A stretch of DNA of 64,000 bases from Rhodovulum sp. (GTDB taxonomy: Bacteria > Pseudomonadota > Alphaproteobacteria > Rhodobacterales > Rhodobacteraceae), in assembly GCA_020637615.1 (NCBI GenBank), contig JACKKC010000001.1, forward strand, positions 199,847 to 263,846, read 5' to 3'. A program made the translations under genes and the position numbers. Below, piece after piece: positions 1 through 10,836 of this stretch. Under the pieces are notes generated by a model, which did not search any database, was not told where the DNA came from, and worked only from the letters and a program-made list of their open reading frames with translations. Position 1 is the first letter of the stretch. Every line of letters starts with the position of its first letter.

Positions 1-687
<687 letters not shown>

Positions 688-744
688 GTCGTCGCTTCCT
701 GATGTTCCAGGACCGCCGGAACGGCCCGATCGTCGATGCGCGCC

Positions 745-773
745 CGATTAGTGGCAAACGGGCCGGAAAGCAA
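745..773 (-). promoter_or_regulatory. Probable sigma-70 promoter of the minus-strand tuf gene
   Basis: Read on the minus strand, TTGCTT (768-773) and TAATCG (745-750) are 17 bases apart, 58 bases upstream of the tuf start. Assigned by eye from consensus and spacing only. Confidence 0.45.
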
Positions 774-922
774 GCTGCCGCGCGGGGACGATTCCCGGCG
801 CGCGGGTGCCGCGGAAATTTCGGCGCCCCGGCGGAGAGGGCCGCGCTGGAGCGCGGGATCCCCCCAGATTTCAGGGACATGGCGCCGGAGCGCCGGGGAG
901 TGCGTGAGGGCTGCTTTGCCGG

Positions 923-951
923 TTGACAAGGATTCGTCCAGCGCCTAGCTT
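923..951 (+). promoter_or_regulatory. Strong sigma-70 type promoter of the str operon
   Basis: A perfect TTGACA (923-928) is followed after exactly 17 bases by TAGCTT (946-951). It lies about 190 bases upstream of rpsL in the 455-base gap between divergent tuf and rpsL and would start the str-S10 transcript. I see no gene in the gap. Confidence 0.65.
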
Positions 952-1142
952 CCGCGCGCTCTGAAGGGGGTCCCTTCGGAGGAATGCCACAATCTGGCGG
1001 TCACGACTCGGGCAATGCCCCAGTCCTCTGGAATTTCGCCGCGTCGGGTCCGAAGGCGGATCCGGGCGCGGCACGTTTGGCGTTGGATGCCGATGCGTCC
1101 GGGGCCGGTGAACGAAACGGTGAAGACGGGGTTGAGAGTTCA

Positions 1143-1514
1143 ATGCCAACGATCCAGCAGCTGATCCGCAACCCGCGGCAGCCGAAAGTGAAGCGCAGCA
1201 AGTCGATGCATCTGCAGTCCTGCCCGCAGAAGCGCGGCGTCTGCACGCGTGTCTACACCACCACGCCGAAGAAGCCGAACTCCGCCATGCGCAAGGTCGC
1301 CAAGGTGCGGCTGACCAACGGCTTCGAGGTGATCAGCTACATCCCCGGCGAGAGCCACAACCTGCAGGAGCACTCGGTGGTGCTGATCCGCGGCGGCCGC
1401 GTGAAGGACCTTCCGGGCGTGCGCTACCACATCCTGCGCGGCGTGCTCGACACCCAGGGCGTGAAGAACCGCCGCCAGCGCCGCTCCAAATACGGCGCCA
1501 AGCGTCCGAAATAA
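1143..1514 (+). CDS. rpsL: 30S ribosomal protein S12
   Basis: S12 sits at the decoding centre and is the classic site of streptomycin resistance changes. The 123 residues match the usual length. The start MPTIQQLIRNPRQ and the motifs KKPNSAMRKVAKV and PGVRYHILRG are diagnostic. The frame stays open upstream to 984, but the family N-terminus fixes the start at 1143. It is the first gene of the str operon, 12 bases before rpsG. Confidence 0.97.
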   Translation: MPTIQQLIRNPRQPKVKRSKSMHLQSCPQKRGVCTRVYTTTPKKPNSAMRKVAKVRLTNGFEVISYIPGESHNLQEHSVVLIRGGRVKDLPGVRYHILRGVLDTQGVKNRRQRRSKYGAKRPK

Positions 1515-1526
1515 GGGAACGATCAG

Positions 1527-1997
1527 ATGTCGCGACGTCACAGCGCCGAGAAGCGCGAGATCCTGCCGGACGCCAAGTACGGTGACCGCGTGCTCTCGAA
1601 GTTCATGAACAACCTGATGCACGATGGCAAGAAGTCGGTCGCCGAGAACATCGTCTACGGCGCGATGAGCCGGGTCGAGTCCAAGCTGCGCCGGGCGCCG
1701 ATCGAGGTGTTCCACGAGGCCCTCGACAACATCAAGCCCTCGGTCGAAGTGCGCTCGCGCCGGGTGGGCGGCGCGACCTACCAGGTCCCGGTGGAAGTGC
1801 GCCCCGAGCGCCGCGAGGCGCTGGCCATCCGCTGGCTGATCAAGGCGAGTCGCGCGCGCAACGAGCACACCATGGAGGAGCGCCTCGCGGGCGAGCTGCT
1901 CGACGCGGCGAACATGCGCGGCACCGCCGTGAAGAAGCGCGAAGACACCCACAAGATGGCCGATGCGAACAAGGCCTTCAGCCACTACCGCTGGTAA
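1527..1997 (+). CDS. rpsG: 30S ribosomal protein S7
   Basis: S7 nucleates assembly of the 30S head and contacts tRNA at the exit site. The protein is 156 residues, the normal length, with MSRRHSAEKREILPDAKYGD at the N-terminus and the family segment VGGATYQVPVEVRPERR in the middle. It lies between rpsL and fusA in the standard str order. Confidence 0.97.
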   Translation: MSRRHSAEKREILPDAKYGDRVLSKFMNNLMHDGKKSVAENIVYGAMSRVESKLRRAPIEVFHEALDNIKPSVEVRSRRVGGATYQVPVEVRPERREALAIRWLIKASRARNEHTMEERLAGELLDAANMRGTAVKKREDTHKMADANKAFSHYRW

Positions 1998-2020
1998 CGG
2001 CAAGCTTTAGGAATTCCGAG

Positions 2021-4144
2021 ATGGCCCGCGACTATCCCCTCGATCACTACCGCAACTTCGGCATCATGGCGCATATCGACGCCGGCAAGACGACCACGAC
2101 CGAGCGGATCCTGTTCTACACCGGCAAGAGCCACAAGATGGGCGAGGTGCATGACGGCGCCGCGACCATGGACTGGATGGAGCAGGAGCAGGAGCGGGGC
2201 ATCACCATCACCTCGGCCGCGACGACCACCTTCTGGCAGCGCCAGGAGGATCCGGGCCTCTCGGGGATGGACGACACCAAGTTCCGCTTCAACATCATCG
2301 ACACCCCCGGCCACGTGGATTTCACCATCGAGGTCGAGCGCTCGCTCGCCGTGCTCGACGGCGCGGTCTGCGTGCTCGACGCCAATGCCGGGGTGGAGCC
2401 CCAGACCGAGACCGTCTGGCGCCAGGCCGACCGCTACAAGGTCCCGCGCATCGTCTTCGTCAACAAGATGGACAAGATCGGCGCCGATTTCTTCAACTGC
2501 GTCCGCATGATCAAGGACCGCACCGGCGCCACGCCCTGCCCGATCCAGCTGCCGATCGGCGCGGAGAACGCGCTCGAGGGCCATGTCGACCTCATCACGA
2601 TGGAGGAATGGACCTGGAAGGGCGACGACCTGGGCGCGAGCTGGACCCGCCAGCCGATCCGGGCCGAGCTCCAGGACAAGGCCGCCGAGATGCGCGGCGA
2701 GATGATCGAGCTCGCCGTCGAGATGGACGACGACGTGATGGAGGCCTATCTCGAAGGTGAGGAGCCCGACGTCGACACCCTGCGCCGGCTGATCCGCAAG
2801 GGCACGCTCGCGATGAAGTTCGTGCCCGTGCTCTGCGGCTCCGCCTTCAAGAACAAGGGCGTGCAGCCGATGCTGAACGCCGTGATCGACTATCTCCCCA
2901 ATCCGCTCGACGTGCCGGCCTACCTGGGCTTCAAGCCCGGCGACGAGACCGAGACCCGCGACATCGCCCGCTCGGCGGACGACGCGCAGCCCTTCTCCGC
3001 GCTCGCCTTCAAGATCATGAACGACCCCTTCGTCGGCTCGCTCACCTTCACCCGGATCTATTCGGGGTCGATCAAGAAGGGCGACCAGCTGATGAACTCG
3101 ACCAAGGGCAAGCGCGAGCGGGTCGGGCGCATGATGATGATGCACGCGATCAACCGCGAAGAGATCGACGAGGCCTTCGCCGGCGACATCATCGCGCTGG
3201 CGGGCCTGAAGGACACCACCACCGGCGACACGCTCTGCGATCCCAACAAGCCGGTCGTGCTCGAGACGATGACCTTCCCCGAGCCGGTGATCGAAATCGC
3301 CATCGAGCCCAAGACCAAGAACGACCAGGAGAAGATGAGCCAGGGCCTGCAGCGGCTCGCGGCCGAGGATCCGTCGTTCCGCGTCGAGACCGACATCGAG
3401 AGCGGCCAGACCATCATGAAGGGCATGGGCGAGCTCCATCTCGACATCCTGGTCGACCGGCTCAAGCGCGAGTTCAAGGTCGAGGCCAATATCGGCGCGC
3501 CGCAGGTTGCCTATCGCGAAACGATCAGCCGCAAGGCCGAGATCGACTACACCCACAAGAAGCAGACCGGCGGCTCGGGCCAGTTCGCCCGCGTCAAGCT
3601 CGAGATCCAGCCGACGGAGCCCGGCGAGGGCTATTCCTTCGAGTCGAAGATCATCGGCGGCGCGGTGCCGAAGGAATACATCCCCGGCGTCGAGAAGGGC
3701 ATCAAGTCGGTGATGGATTCGGGCCCCATGGCCGGCTTCCCGGTGATCGACTTCAAGGTGGCGCTGGTGGACGGCGCCTATCACGACGTGGATTCGAGCG
3801 TGCTGGCCTTCGAGATCGCCGCGCGTGCGGCGATGCGCGACGGGCTGAAGAAGGCCGGGGCGAAGCTGCTCGAGCCGATCATGAAGGTCGAGGTGGTGAC
3901 GCCCGAGGACTACACCGGCGGCATCATCGGCGATCTCACGTCGCGGCGCGGCCAGGTCCAGGGCCAGGACACCCGCGGCAATGCCATCGCCATCGCCGCG
4001 ATGGTGCCGCTGGCGAACATGTTCGGCTACATCAACACCCTGCGCTCCATGTCCTCGGGACGGGCGAACTTCACCATGCAGTTCGACCATTACGAGGCGG
4101 TGCCGCAGAATATTTCCGACGAGATCCAGGCGAAGTTCGCCTGA
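2021..4144 (+). CDS. fusA: Elongation factor G
   Basis: The translocation GTPase of the ribosome, 707 residues. The GTPase motifs are in order: AHIDAGKTTTTERIL near residue 17, RGITITSAATT (switch I), DTPGHVDFT and NKMDK. Domains II to V follow, with the family GGIIGDLTSRRGQV segment near the C-terminus. It lies 23 bases after rpsG and 47 bases before tuf, the usual str layout. Confidence 0.97.
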   Translation: MARDYPLDHYRNFGIMAHIDAGKTTTTERILFYTGKSHKMGEVHDGAATMDWMEQEQERGITITSAATTTFWQRQEDPGLSGMDDTKFRFNIIDTPGHVDFTIEVERSLAVLDGAVCVLDANAGVEPQTETVWRQADRYKVPRIVFVNKMDKIGADFFNCVRMIKDRTGATPCPIQLPIGAENALEGHVDLITMEEWTWKGDDLGASWTRQPIRAELQDKAAEMRGEMIELAVEMDDDVMEAYLEGEEPDVDTLRRLIRKGTLAMKFVPVLCGSAFKNKGVQPMLNAVIDYLPNPLDVPAYLGFKPGDETETRDIARSADDAQPFSALAFKIMNDPFVGSLTFTRIYSGSIKKGDQLMNSTKGKRERVGRMMMMHAINREEIDEAFAGDIIALAGLKDTTTGDTLCDPNKPVVLETMTFPEPVIEIAIEPKTKNDQEKMSQGLQRLAAEDPSFRVETDIESGQTIMKGMGELHLDILVDRLKREFKVEANIGAPQVAYRETISRKAEIDYTHKKQTGGSGQFARVKLEIQPTEPGEGYSFESKIIGGAVPKEYIPGVEKGIKSVMDSGPMAGFPVIDFKVALVDGAYHDVDSSVLAFEIAARAAMRDGLKKAGAKLLEPIMKVEVVTPEDYTGGIIGDLTSRRGQVQGQDTRGNAIAIAAMVPLANMFGYINTLRSMSSGRANFTMQFDHYEAVPQNISDEIQAKFA

Positions 4145-4191
4145 GCGTGAAGATATCGGGCTTCGCGCCCAGGGAATGACAGGAGGCCACC

Positions 4192-5367
<1,176 letters not shown>

Positions 5368-5384
5368 CGCCGAAAGGCAGTCTT

Positions 5385-5410
5385 GCGGCCGGGGCAGGGG
5401 TCCCGGCCGC
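5385..5410 (+). terminator. GC hairpin between tuf and rpsJ (possible attenuator)
   Basis: A 9-base perfect stem GCGGCCGGG/CCCGGCCGC with an 8-base loop lies in the 80-base gap between the str and S10 gene groups. No T-run follows, so it is more likely a pause, partial terminator or processing site than a strong intrinsic terminator. Confidence 0.4.
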
Positions 5411-5447
5411 GCATGGTTTCAACTGAAAGCGCGAAGGGCCTGAGAAA

Positions 5448-5756
<309 letters not shown>

Positions 5757-5770
5757 GGGAAGCGAAAGCG

Positions 5771-6631
5771 ATGCGTTCCGGAGTGATTGCGAAAAAGCTG
5801 GGGATGACCCGGCTGTTCATGGAGGACGGGCGGCAGGTGCCGGTCACGGTCCTCCAGATGGAAAACGTGCAGGTCGTCGCCCAGCGCACCGGCGAGCGGG
5901 ACGGCTATTCCGCCGTGCAGCTCGGCGCCGGCGCGGCCAAGGCCAAGCGGACCACCCAGGCGATGCGCGGGCATTTCGCCGCCGCCAAGGTCGAGCCCAA
6001 GCGCAAGCTGGCCGAGTTCCGGGTGAGCCCGGAGAACCTGATCGAGGTCGGCGAGGAGATCACCGCGGACCACTACTTCGCGGGCCAGTTCGTCGACGTG
6101 GCGGGCACCTCGATCGGCAAGGGTTTCGCCGGCGGCATGAAGCGGCACAATTTCGGCGGGCTTCGCGCCTCGCACGGCGTGTCGATCAGCCACCGCAGCC
6201 ACGGCTCGACCGGCCAGTGCCAGGATCCGGGCAAGGTCTTCAAGGGCAAGAAGATGGCCGGCCACATGGGCGCGGTGCGGGTGACCACGCAGAACCTGCA
6301 GGTGGTGCGCACCGATGCCGAGCGCGGGCTCATCATGGTCAAGGGCGCGGTTCCCGGCTCCAAGGGCGGCTGGGTGACGATCAAGGATGCGGTCAAGAAG
6401 GCGGTTCCGGAGAACGTGATCCTGCCGGCTGCGCTGCGCTCCGCGGCTGCGGCTGCGGCGGCTGCCGCCGCTGCGGCGGCCGAGGAAGCGGCGGCCGCCG
6501 AAGCGGCGGCGCTGAAGGCGCAGCAGGAAGCCGAGCAGGCGGCCATCGAGGCGGCCGAGGCCAGCGCTGCGGCGGAGAAGGAAGCCGGGGGCGACACGGG
6601 CGCCGAGGGCGAGGGGAGCGACGAGAAATGA
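5771..6631 (+). CDS. rplC: 50S ribosomal protein L3 with long alanine-rich C-terminal tail
   Basis: L3 helps start 50S assembly and reaches towards the peptidyl transferase centre. The core is complete: MRSGVIAKKLGMTRLF at the start, then GTSIGKGFAGGMKRHNFGG and the SHRSHGSTGQCQDPGKVFKGKKMAGHMG region (about residues 115-170). A typical L3 ends near residue 210-215. Here about 70 residues follow from residue 218, mostly Ala, Glu and Gln with a run of 13 Ala, probably a charged helix or disordered tail. Such tails occur in alphaproteobacterial L3, but the role is unknown. The stop overlaps the rplD start as ATGA. Confidence 0.96.
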   Translation: MRSGVIAKKLGMTRLFMEDGRQVPVTVLQMENVQVVAQRTGERDGYSAVQLGAGAAKAKRTTQAMRGHFAAAKVEPKRKLAEFRVSPENLIEVGEEITADHYFAGQFVDVAGTSIGKGFAGGMKRHNFGGLRASHGVSISHRSHGSTGQCQDPGKVFKGKKMAGHMGAVRVTTQNLQVVRTDAERGLIMVKGAVPGSKGGWVTIKDAVKKAVPENVILPAALRSAAAAAAAAAAAAAEEAAAAEAAALKAQQEAEQAAIEAAEASAAAEKEAGGDTGAEGEGSDEK

Positions 6632-7248
6632 AGCTGGACGTGATCAAGCTGGACGCGAGCCCCGCGGGGTCGATCGAGCTGGACGAATCCGTCTTCGGGC
6701 TCGAGCCGCGCGCCGACATCCTGCACCGCGTGGTGCGCTGGCAGCTCGCCAAGCGCCAGGCGGGCACGCATTCGACGCTCGGCAAGTCCGACGTCAGCTA
6801 TTCGACCAAGAAGATCTACCGCCAGAAGGGCACCGGCGGCGCCCGGCACGGCTCGCGCAAGGCGCCGACCTTCCGCAAGGGCGGCACCTACAAGGGGCCG
6901 GTCCCGCGCAGCCATGCCCACGACCTGACCAAGAAGTTCCGCGCGCTCGGGCTTCGCCACGCGCTCTCGGCCAAGGCCGGGGCCGGGCAGATCGTCGTGC
7001 TCGAGACCGCGGAGATGGCCGAGGGCAAGACCAGGCAGCTGGCGCAGGCGATCAAGGGGCTCGGCTGGAAGCGCACGCTGGTCATCGACGGCGCCGCGGT
7101 GGACGAGAACTTCGCCCGGGCGGCGCGCAACATCGAGGGGCTCGACGTGCTGCCGTCGATCGGTGCGAATGTCTACGACATCCTGCGCCGCGACACGCTG
7201 GTGCTGACCAAGGCCGCCGTGGAAGCGCTGGAGGCGCGACTGAAATGA
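6628..7248 (+). CDS. rplD: 50S ribosomal protein L4
   Basis: L4 lines the exit tunnel and in some bacteria represses its own operon. It is 206 residues. The start at 6628 overlaps the rplC stop as ATGA, and the frame begins MKLDVIKLDASPAGSIEL. The conserved loop (RQKGTGGARHGSRKAP) lies near residue 70. It overlaps rplW by four bases, so the three genes are probably translationally coupled. Confidence 0.97.
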   Translation: MKLDVIKLDASPAGSIELDESVFGLEPRADILHRVVRWQLAKRQAGTHSTLGKSDVSYSTKKIYRQKGTGGARHGSRKAPTFRKGGTYKGPVPRSHAHDLTKKFRALGLRHALSAKAGAGQIVVLETAEMAEGKTRQLAQAIKGLGWKRTLVIDGAAVDENFARAARNIEGLDVLPSIGANVYDILRRDTLVLTKAAVEALEARLK

Positions 7249-7541
7249 GCGTGAAACCCGAGCTTTACGACGTGATCCGCAAGCCCATCATCACCGAGAA
7301 GGCCACCATGGCCTCCGAGGCCGGCGCGGTGGTGTTCGAGGTCGGCGTGGACACGACCAAGCCGCAGATCAAGGAAGCGGTCGAGGCGCTCTTCAATGTC
7401 AAGGTGAAGGCGGTCAACACCGTGCTCACCAAGGGCAAGGTGAAGCGGTTCCGCGGTCGCCCCGGCAAGCGGCGCGACGTGAAGAAGGCCTATGTGACGC
7501 TGGTGGAAGGCAACACCATCGACGTGACCACCGGGCTCTGA
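7245..7541 (+). CDS. rplW: 50S ribosomal protein L23
   Basis: L23 stands at the tunnel exit and docks trigger factor and SRP. The protein is 98 residues, with RKPIITEKATMASE near the N-terminus and the basic segment KRFRGRPGKRRDVKKAYVTL. It starts inside the rplD stop (ATGA). Confidence 0.96.
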   Translation: MSVKPELYDVIRKPIITEKATMASEAGAVVFEVGVDTTKPQIKEAVEALFNVKVKAVNTVLTKGKVKRFRGRPGKRRDVKKAYVTLVEGNTIDVTTGL

Positions 7542-7569
7542 GACAAAAGCAAACGGAAGACAGCAAGTC

Positions 7570-8409
7570 ATGGCGTTAAAATCCTACAAGCCGACGACGC
7601 CGGGCCAGCGCGGGCTGGTTCTGATCGACCGTTCGGAACTCTGGAAAGGCCGCCCGGTCAAGTCCCTCACCGAGGGCCTGACTGGCATGGGCGGGCGGAA
7701 CAACACCGGACGGATCACCATGCGTCGCCGCGGCGGCGGGGTGAAGCGGCTCTATCGCATCGTCGATTTCAAGCGCTCCAAGCGCGACGTGCCGGCGCGG
7801 GTGATCCGCATCGAATATGATCCCAACCGGACCGCCTTCATCGCGCTCATCGGCTATGCCGACGGCGAGCAGGCCTATATCCTGGCGCCGCAGCGGCTGG
7901 CGGTGGGCGACGCGGTGGTGTCCTCGGCCAAGGCCGACATCAAGCCCGGCAATGCCATGCCCTTCAGCGCGATGCCGATCGGCACGATCGTGCATAATGT
8001 CGAGATGAAGCCCGGCAAGGGCGGCCAGATCGCGCGCGCGGCCGGCACCTATGCCCAGTTCGTCGGGCGCGACGGCGGCTATGCGCAGATCCGGCTCTCC
8101 TCGGGCGAGCTCCGGCTGGTGCGCCAGGAATGCATGGCCACGGTCGGCGCGGTCTCGAACCCGGACAATTCGAACCAGAACTTCGGCAAGGCGGGGCGGA
8201 TGCGGCTCAAGGGCTATAGGCCCAAGGTCCGCGGCGTGGTGATGAACCCGATCGACCATCCGCATGGCGGCGGCGAGGGCCGCACCTCTGGCGGCCGGCA
8301 CCCGGTGACCCCCTGGGGCAAGCCGACCAAGGGCGCGCGCACGCGGTCGAACAAGGCGACGGGCAAGTTCATCCTGCGCTCCCGTCACCAGAAGAAGAAC
8401 AAGCGGTAA
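7570..8409 (+). CDS. rplB: 50S ribosomal protein L2
   Basis: L2 is a large 23S rRNA binding protein needed for subunit joining and peptidyl transfer. It is 279 residues, with MALKSYKPTTPGQRGLVLID at the start, the RNA-binding KRLYRIVDFKR segment and the signature MNPIDHPHGGGEGRTSGGRH near residue 225. It lies between rplW and rpsS as in nearly all bacteria. Confidence 0.97.
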   Translation: MALKSYKPTTPGQRGLVLIDRSELWKGRPVKSLTEGLTGMGGRNNTGRITMRRRGGGVKRLYRIVDFKRSKRDVPARVIRIEYDPNRTAFIALIGYADGEQAYILAPQRLAVGDAVVSSAKADIKPGNAMPFSAMPIGTIVHNVEMKPGKGGQIARAAGTYAQFVGRDGGYAQIRLSSGELRLVRQECMATVGAVSNPDNSNQNFGKAGRMRLKGYRPKVRGVVMNPIDHPHGGGEGRTSGGRHPVTPWGKPTKGARTRSNKATGKFILRSRHQKKNKR

Positions 8410-8421
8410 GGAGGCCGAAAC

Positions 8422-8700
8422 ATGGCACGTTCCGTCTGGAAAGGCCCCTTCGTCGATTCCTTCGTCCTCAAGAAGGCCGAGAAGGTTCGCGAATCGGGCC
8501 GCAACGAAGTCATCAAGATCTGGTCGCGGCGCTCGACGATCCTGCCGCAGTTCGTCGGCCTGACCTTCGGCGTCTACAACGGCAAGAAGCACATCCCCGT
8601 CAGCGTCAGCGAGGAAATGATCGGCCAGAAGTTCGGCGAATACAGCCCGACGCGGACCTATTACGGGCATGCGGCCGACAAGAAAGCGAAGCGGAAGTAG
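8422..8700 (+). CDS. rpsS: 30S ribosomal protein S19
   Basis: S19, 92 residues, contacts S13 and the A-site region of the 30S head. MARSVWKGPFVDSFVLKKAE and IWSRRSTILPQFVGLTFGVY are family hallmarks. AAGGAGG stands 6-7 bases before the ATG. Only three bases separate it from rplV. Confidence 0.97.
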   Translation: MARSVWKGPFVDSFVLKKAEKVRESGRNEVIKIWSRRSTILPQFVGLTFGVYNGKKHIPVSVSEEMIGQKFGEYSPTRTYYGHAADKKAKRK

Positions 8701-8703
8701 GCC

Positions 8704-9090
8704 ATGAGCAAGGAAAAGAACCCTCGCCGCGTGGCGGACAACGAAGCGATGGCGGTCAGCCGGATGCTGCGCACCAGCCCGCAGAAGCTGAACCTGGTCG
8801 CGGCGATGATCCGCAATAAGCCGGTCGGCAAGGCGCTGAGCGACCTCACGTTTTCGCGCAAGCGCGTCTCGGAGGACGTGCTGAAGACGCTGCAGTCGGC
8901 GATCGCCAATGCCGAGAACAACCACGGGCTCGACGTGGACGACCTGGTGGTCGCCGAGGCCTATGTGGGCAAGAACATGGTGCTGAAGCGCGGCCGCCCC
9001 CGGGCGCGCGGGCGCTTCGGCAGGATCCTGAAGCCGTTCAGCCAGGTGACGATCAAGGTGCGGCAGGTAGCGGCTGAGGAGACGGCCTGA
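8704..9090 (+). CDS. rplV: 50S ribosomal protein L22
   Basis: L22 extends a hairpin into the exit tunnel; changes there give macrolide resistance in other species. It is 128 residues with RMLRTSPQKLNLVAAMIRNK near residue 20 and the tunnel loop GRPRARGRFGRILKP near residue 100. Its TGA overlaps the rpsC ATG by one base (TGATG). Confidence 0.96.
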   Translation: MSKEKNPRRVADNEAMAVSRMLRTSPQKLNLVAAMIRNKPVGKALSDLTFSRKRVSEDVLKTLQSAIANAENNHGLDVDDLVVAEAYVGKNMVLKRGRPRARGRFGRILKPFSQVTIKVRQVAAEETA

Positions 9091-9794
9091 TGGGACAGAA
9101 GATCAATCCGGTCGGGCTGCGGCTGCAGGTGAACCGCACGTGGGACAGCCGCTGGTTCGCCGACGGCGACGAATACGGCCGGCTGCTGCACGAGGATCTG
9201 GCGATCCGCGACTACATCCGGAAGCACGCCTCCCAGGCCGGCATCAGCCGGGTGGTGATCGAGCGGCCGCACAAGAAGTGCCGGGTGACCATCCATGCCG
9301 CGCGGCCGGGCGTGATCATCGGCAAGAAGGGCGCGGACATCGAGGAGCTGCGCAAGAAGCTCGCGAAGCTGACGCCCTCGGAGCTGCATCTCAACATCGT
9401 CGAGGTGCGCAAGCCCGAGATCGACGCCGCGCTCGTGGCCGAGAACGTCGCCCAGCAGCTCGAGCGGCGGGTGAGCTTCCGCCGCGCAATGAAGCGCGCG
9501 GTGCAGAACGCCATGCGCATGGGCGCGCTCGGCATCCGGATCAATGTCGGCGGCCGTCTCGGCGGCGCTGAGATCGCCCGGGTCGAATGGTATCGCGAGG
9601 GGCGGGTGCCGCTGCACACGCTGCGCGCGGACATCGATTATGCGCTGGCCGAGGCCAAGACCGCCTACGGGATCATCGGGATCAAGGTCTGGATCTTCCG
9701 GGGCGAGATCCTCGAGCACGACCCGCAGGCGCGCGACCGGCGCCAGTCCGAACTGCAGGAAGGCGGGGGAATGCGGCCGCAGCGCGCGCGCTGA
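9090..9794 (+). CDS. rpsC: 30S ribosomal protein S3
   Basis: S3 forms part of the mRNA entry channel. It is 234 residues with MGQKINPVGLRLQVNRTWDS at the start, a KH domain (RPGVIIGKKGADIEELRKKL, about residues 68-90) and the C-terminal domain segment AMKRAVQNAMRMGALGIRI. It is coupled to rplV by a one-base overlap. Confidence 0.97.
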   Translation: MGQKINPVGLRLQVNRTWDSRWFADGDEYGRLLHEDLAIRDYIRKHASQAGISRVVIERPHKKCRVTIHAARPGVIIGKKGADIEELRKKLAKLTPSELHLNIVEVRKPEIDAALVAENVAQQLERRVSFRRAMKRAVQNAMRMGALGIRINVGGRLGGAEIARVEWYREGRVPLHTLRADIDYALAEAKTAYGIIGIKVWIFRGEILEHDPQARDRRQSELQEGGGMRPQRAR

Positions 9795-9821
9795 ACGGCC
9801 TGACCCGTCGGGAGAGAGAAT

Positions 9822-10235
9822 ATGCTGTCACCAAAGCGCACGAAATTCCGCAAGCAGTTCAAGGGCCGCATCCATGGGGAGGCCAAGGGCGGCGCGGAGC
9901 TGAACTTCGGGCATTACGGGCTGAAGGCCACCGAGCCGGAGCGCATCACTGCGCGCCAGATCGAGGCTGCGCGGCGGGCGCTGACCCGTCACATGAAGCG
10001 CCAGGGCCGGGTCTGGATCCGCATCTTCCCCGATGTGCCGGTCTCCAAGAAGCCGACCGAGGTGCGCATGGGCAAGGGCAAGGGCTCGGTCGAGTTCTGG
10101 GCCGCCAAGGTCAAGCCGGGCCGCGTCATGTTCGAGATTGACGGTGTCGACGAGGTTGTGGCAAAGGAGGCGCTGCGATTGGCGGCGATGAAGCTGCCGA
10201 TCAAGTGCCGATTCGTCACGCGCGAAGACTGGTGA
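9822..10235 (+). CDS. rplP: 50S ribosomal protein L16
   Basis: L16 sits near the A-site finger and is needed for tRNA accommodation. It is 137 residues with MLSPKRTKFRKQFKGRIHG at the N-terminus and IRIFPDVPVSKKPTEVRMGK in the middle. About 90 bases with two hairpins separate it from rpmC, a wider gap than elsewhere in this cluster. Confidence 0.96.
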   Translation: MLSPKRTKFRKQFKGRIHGEAKGGAELNFGHYGLKATEPERITARQIEAARRALTRHMKRQGRVWIRIFPDVPVSKKPTEVRMGKGKGSVEFWAAKVKPGRVMFEIDGVDEVVAKEALRLAAMKLPIKCRFVTREDW

Positions 10236-10241
10236 GGGCGG

Positions 10242-10299
10242 CGCCCCTGAGACGGGGCGGCGCTCGTTGCGATTGGAACAGCGTCGGGGCATGCCCCGA
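10242..10299 (+). promoter_or_regulatory. Two hairpins in the rplP-rpmC gap
   Basis: The first is a 6-base stem CGCCCC/GGGGCG (10242-10259). The second is a 16-base perfect palindrome TCGGGGCATGCCCCGA (10284-10299). Neither has a T-run. They may be pause or processing sites within the S10 transcript; no function can be read from sequence. Confidence 0.3.
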
Positions 10300-10325
10300 T
10301 AGCTTCTGATGAAGGGAATGGGGCC

Positions 10326-10532
10326 ATGAAAGCGGCCGAACTGCGGGACAAGACTCCCGACCAGCTGCGCGAACAGCTCGCGGCGCTGAAGAAGGAGGCC
10401 TTCAACCTGCGATTCCAGCAGGCTACGGGCCAGCTCGAGAACACCTCCCGGATGCAGGCGGTCCGCCGCGATGCCGCCCGGGTCAAGACCGTGATGAATG
10501 CCAAGGCCGCCGCTGCGGCAGGGGAGGCCTGA
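10326..10532 (+). CDS. rpmC: 50S ribosomal protein L29
   Basis: L29, 68 residues, a two-helix protein next to L23 at the tunnel exit. MKAAELRDKTPDQLREQLAA and KKEAFNLRFQQATGQLENTS are typical. A stretch of Ala-rich residues ends it. Its TGA is one base before the rpsQ ATG. Confidence 0.95.
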   Translation: MKAAELRDKTPDQLREQLAALKKEAFNLRFQQATGQLENTSRMQAVRRDAARVKTVMNAKAAAAAGEA

Positions 10533-10533
10533 G

Positions 10534-10776
10534 ATGCCCAAGCGGATCCTCACCGGCACCGTGACCAGCGACAAGAACGAGCAGACCGTCACCGTGCTCG
10601 TGGAGCGGCGCTTCACCCACCCGGTGATGAAGAAGACCGTGCGGCGGTCCAAGAAGTATCGCGCCCATGACCCGCTCAACGCGTTCAAGGTCGGCGATAC
10701 CGTGCGCATCCAGGAATGCGCGCCGATCTCGAAGAACAAGCGCTGGGAAGTGATGGCGGAGAGCGCGGAAGCGTAA
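10534..10776 (+). CDS. rpsQ: 30S ribosomal protein S17
   Basis: S17 is a primary 16S rRNA binder of 80 residues. The frame is open from 10498 within rpmC, but the family start MPKRILTGTVTSDKNEQTVT is at 10534, right after the rpmC stop. RRFTHPVMKKTVRRSKKY is the conserved RNA-binding loop. A 7-base hairpin GCGGGAC/GTCCCGC at 10801-10817 lies in the following 60-base gap. Confidence 0.95.
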   Translation: MPKRILTGTVTSDKNEQTVTVLVERRFTHPVMKKTVRRSKKYRAHDPLNAFKVGDTVRIQECAPISKNKRWEVMAESAEA

Positions 10777-10836
10777 GTCGCCACCAGCATCGTCGAAACC
10801 GCGGGACGGGGTCCCGCAGGTCGGGAGTAACAATAC

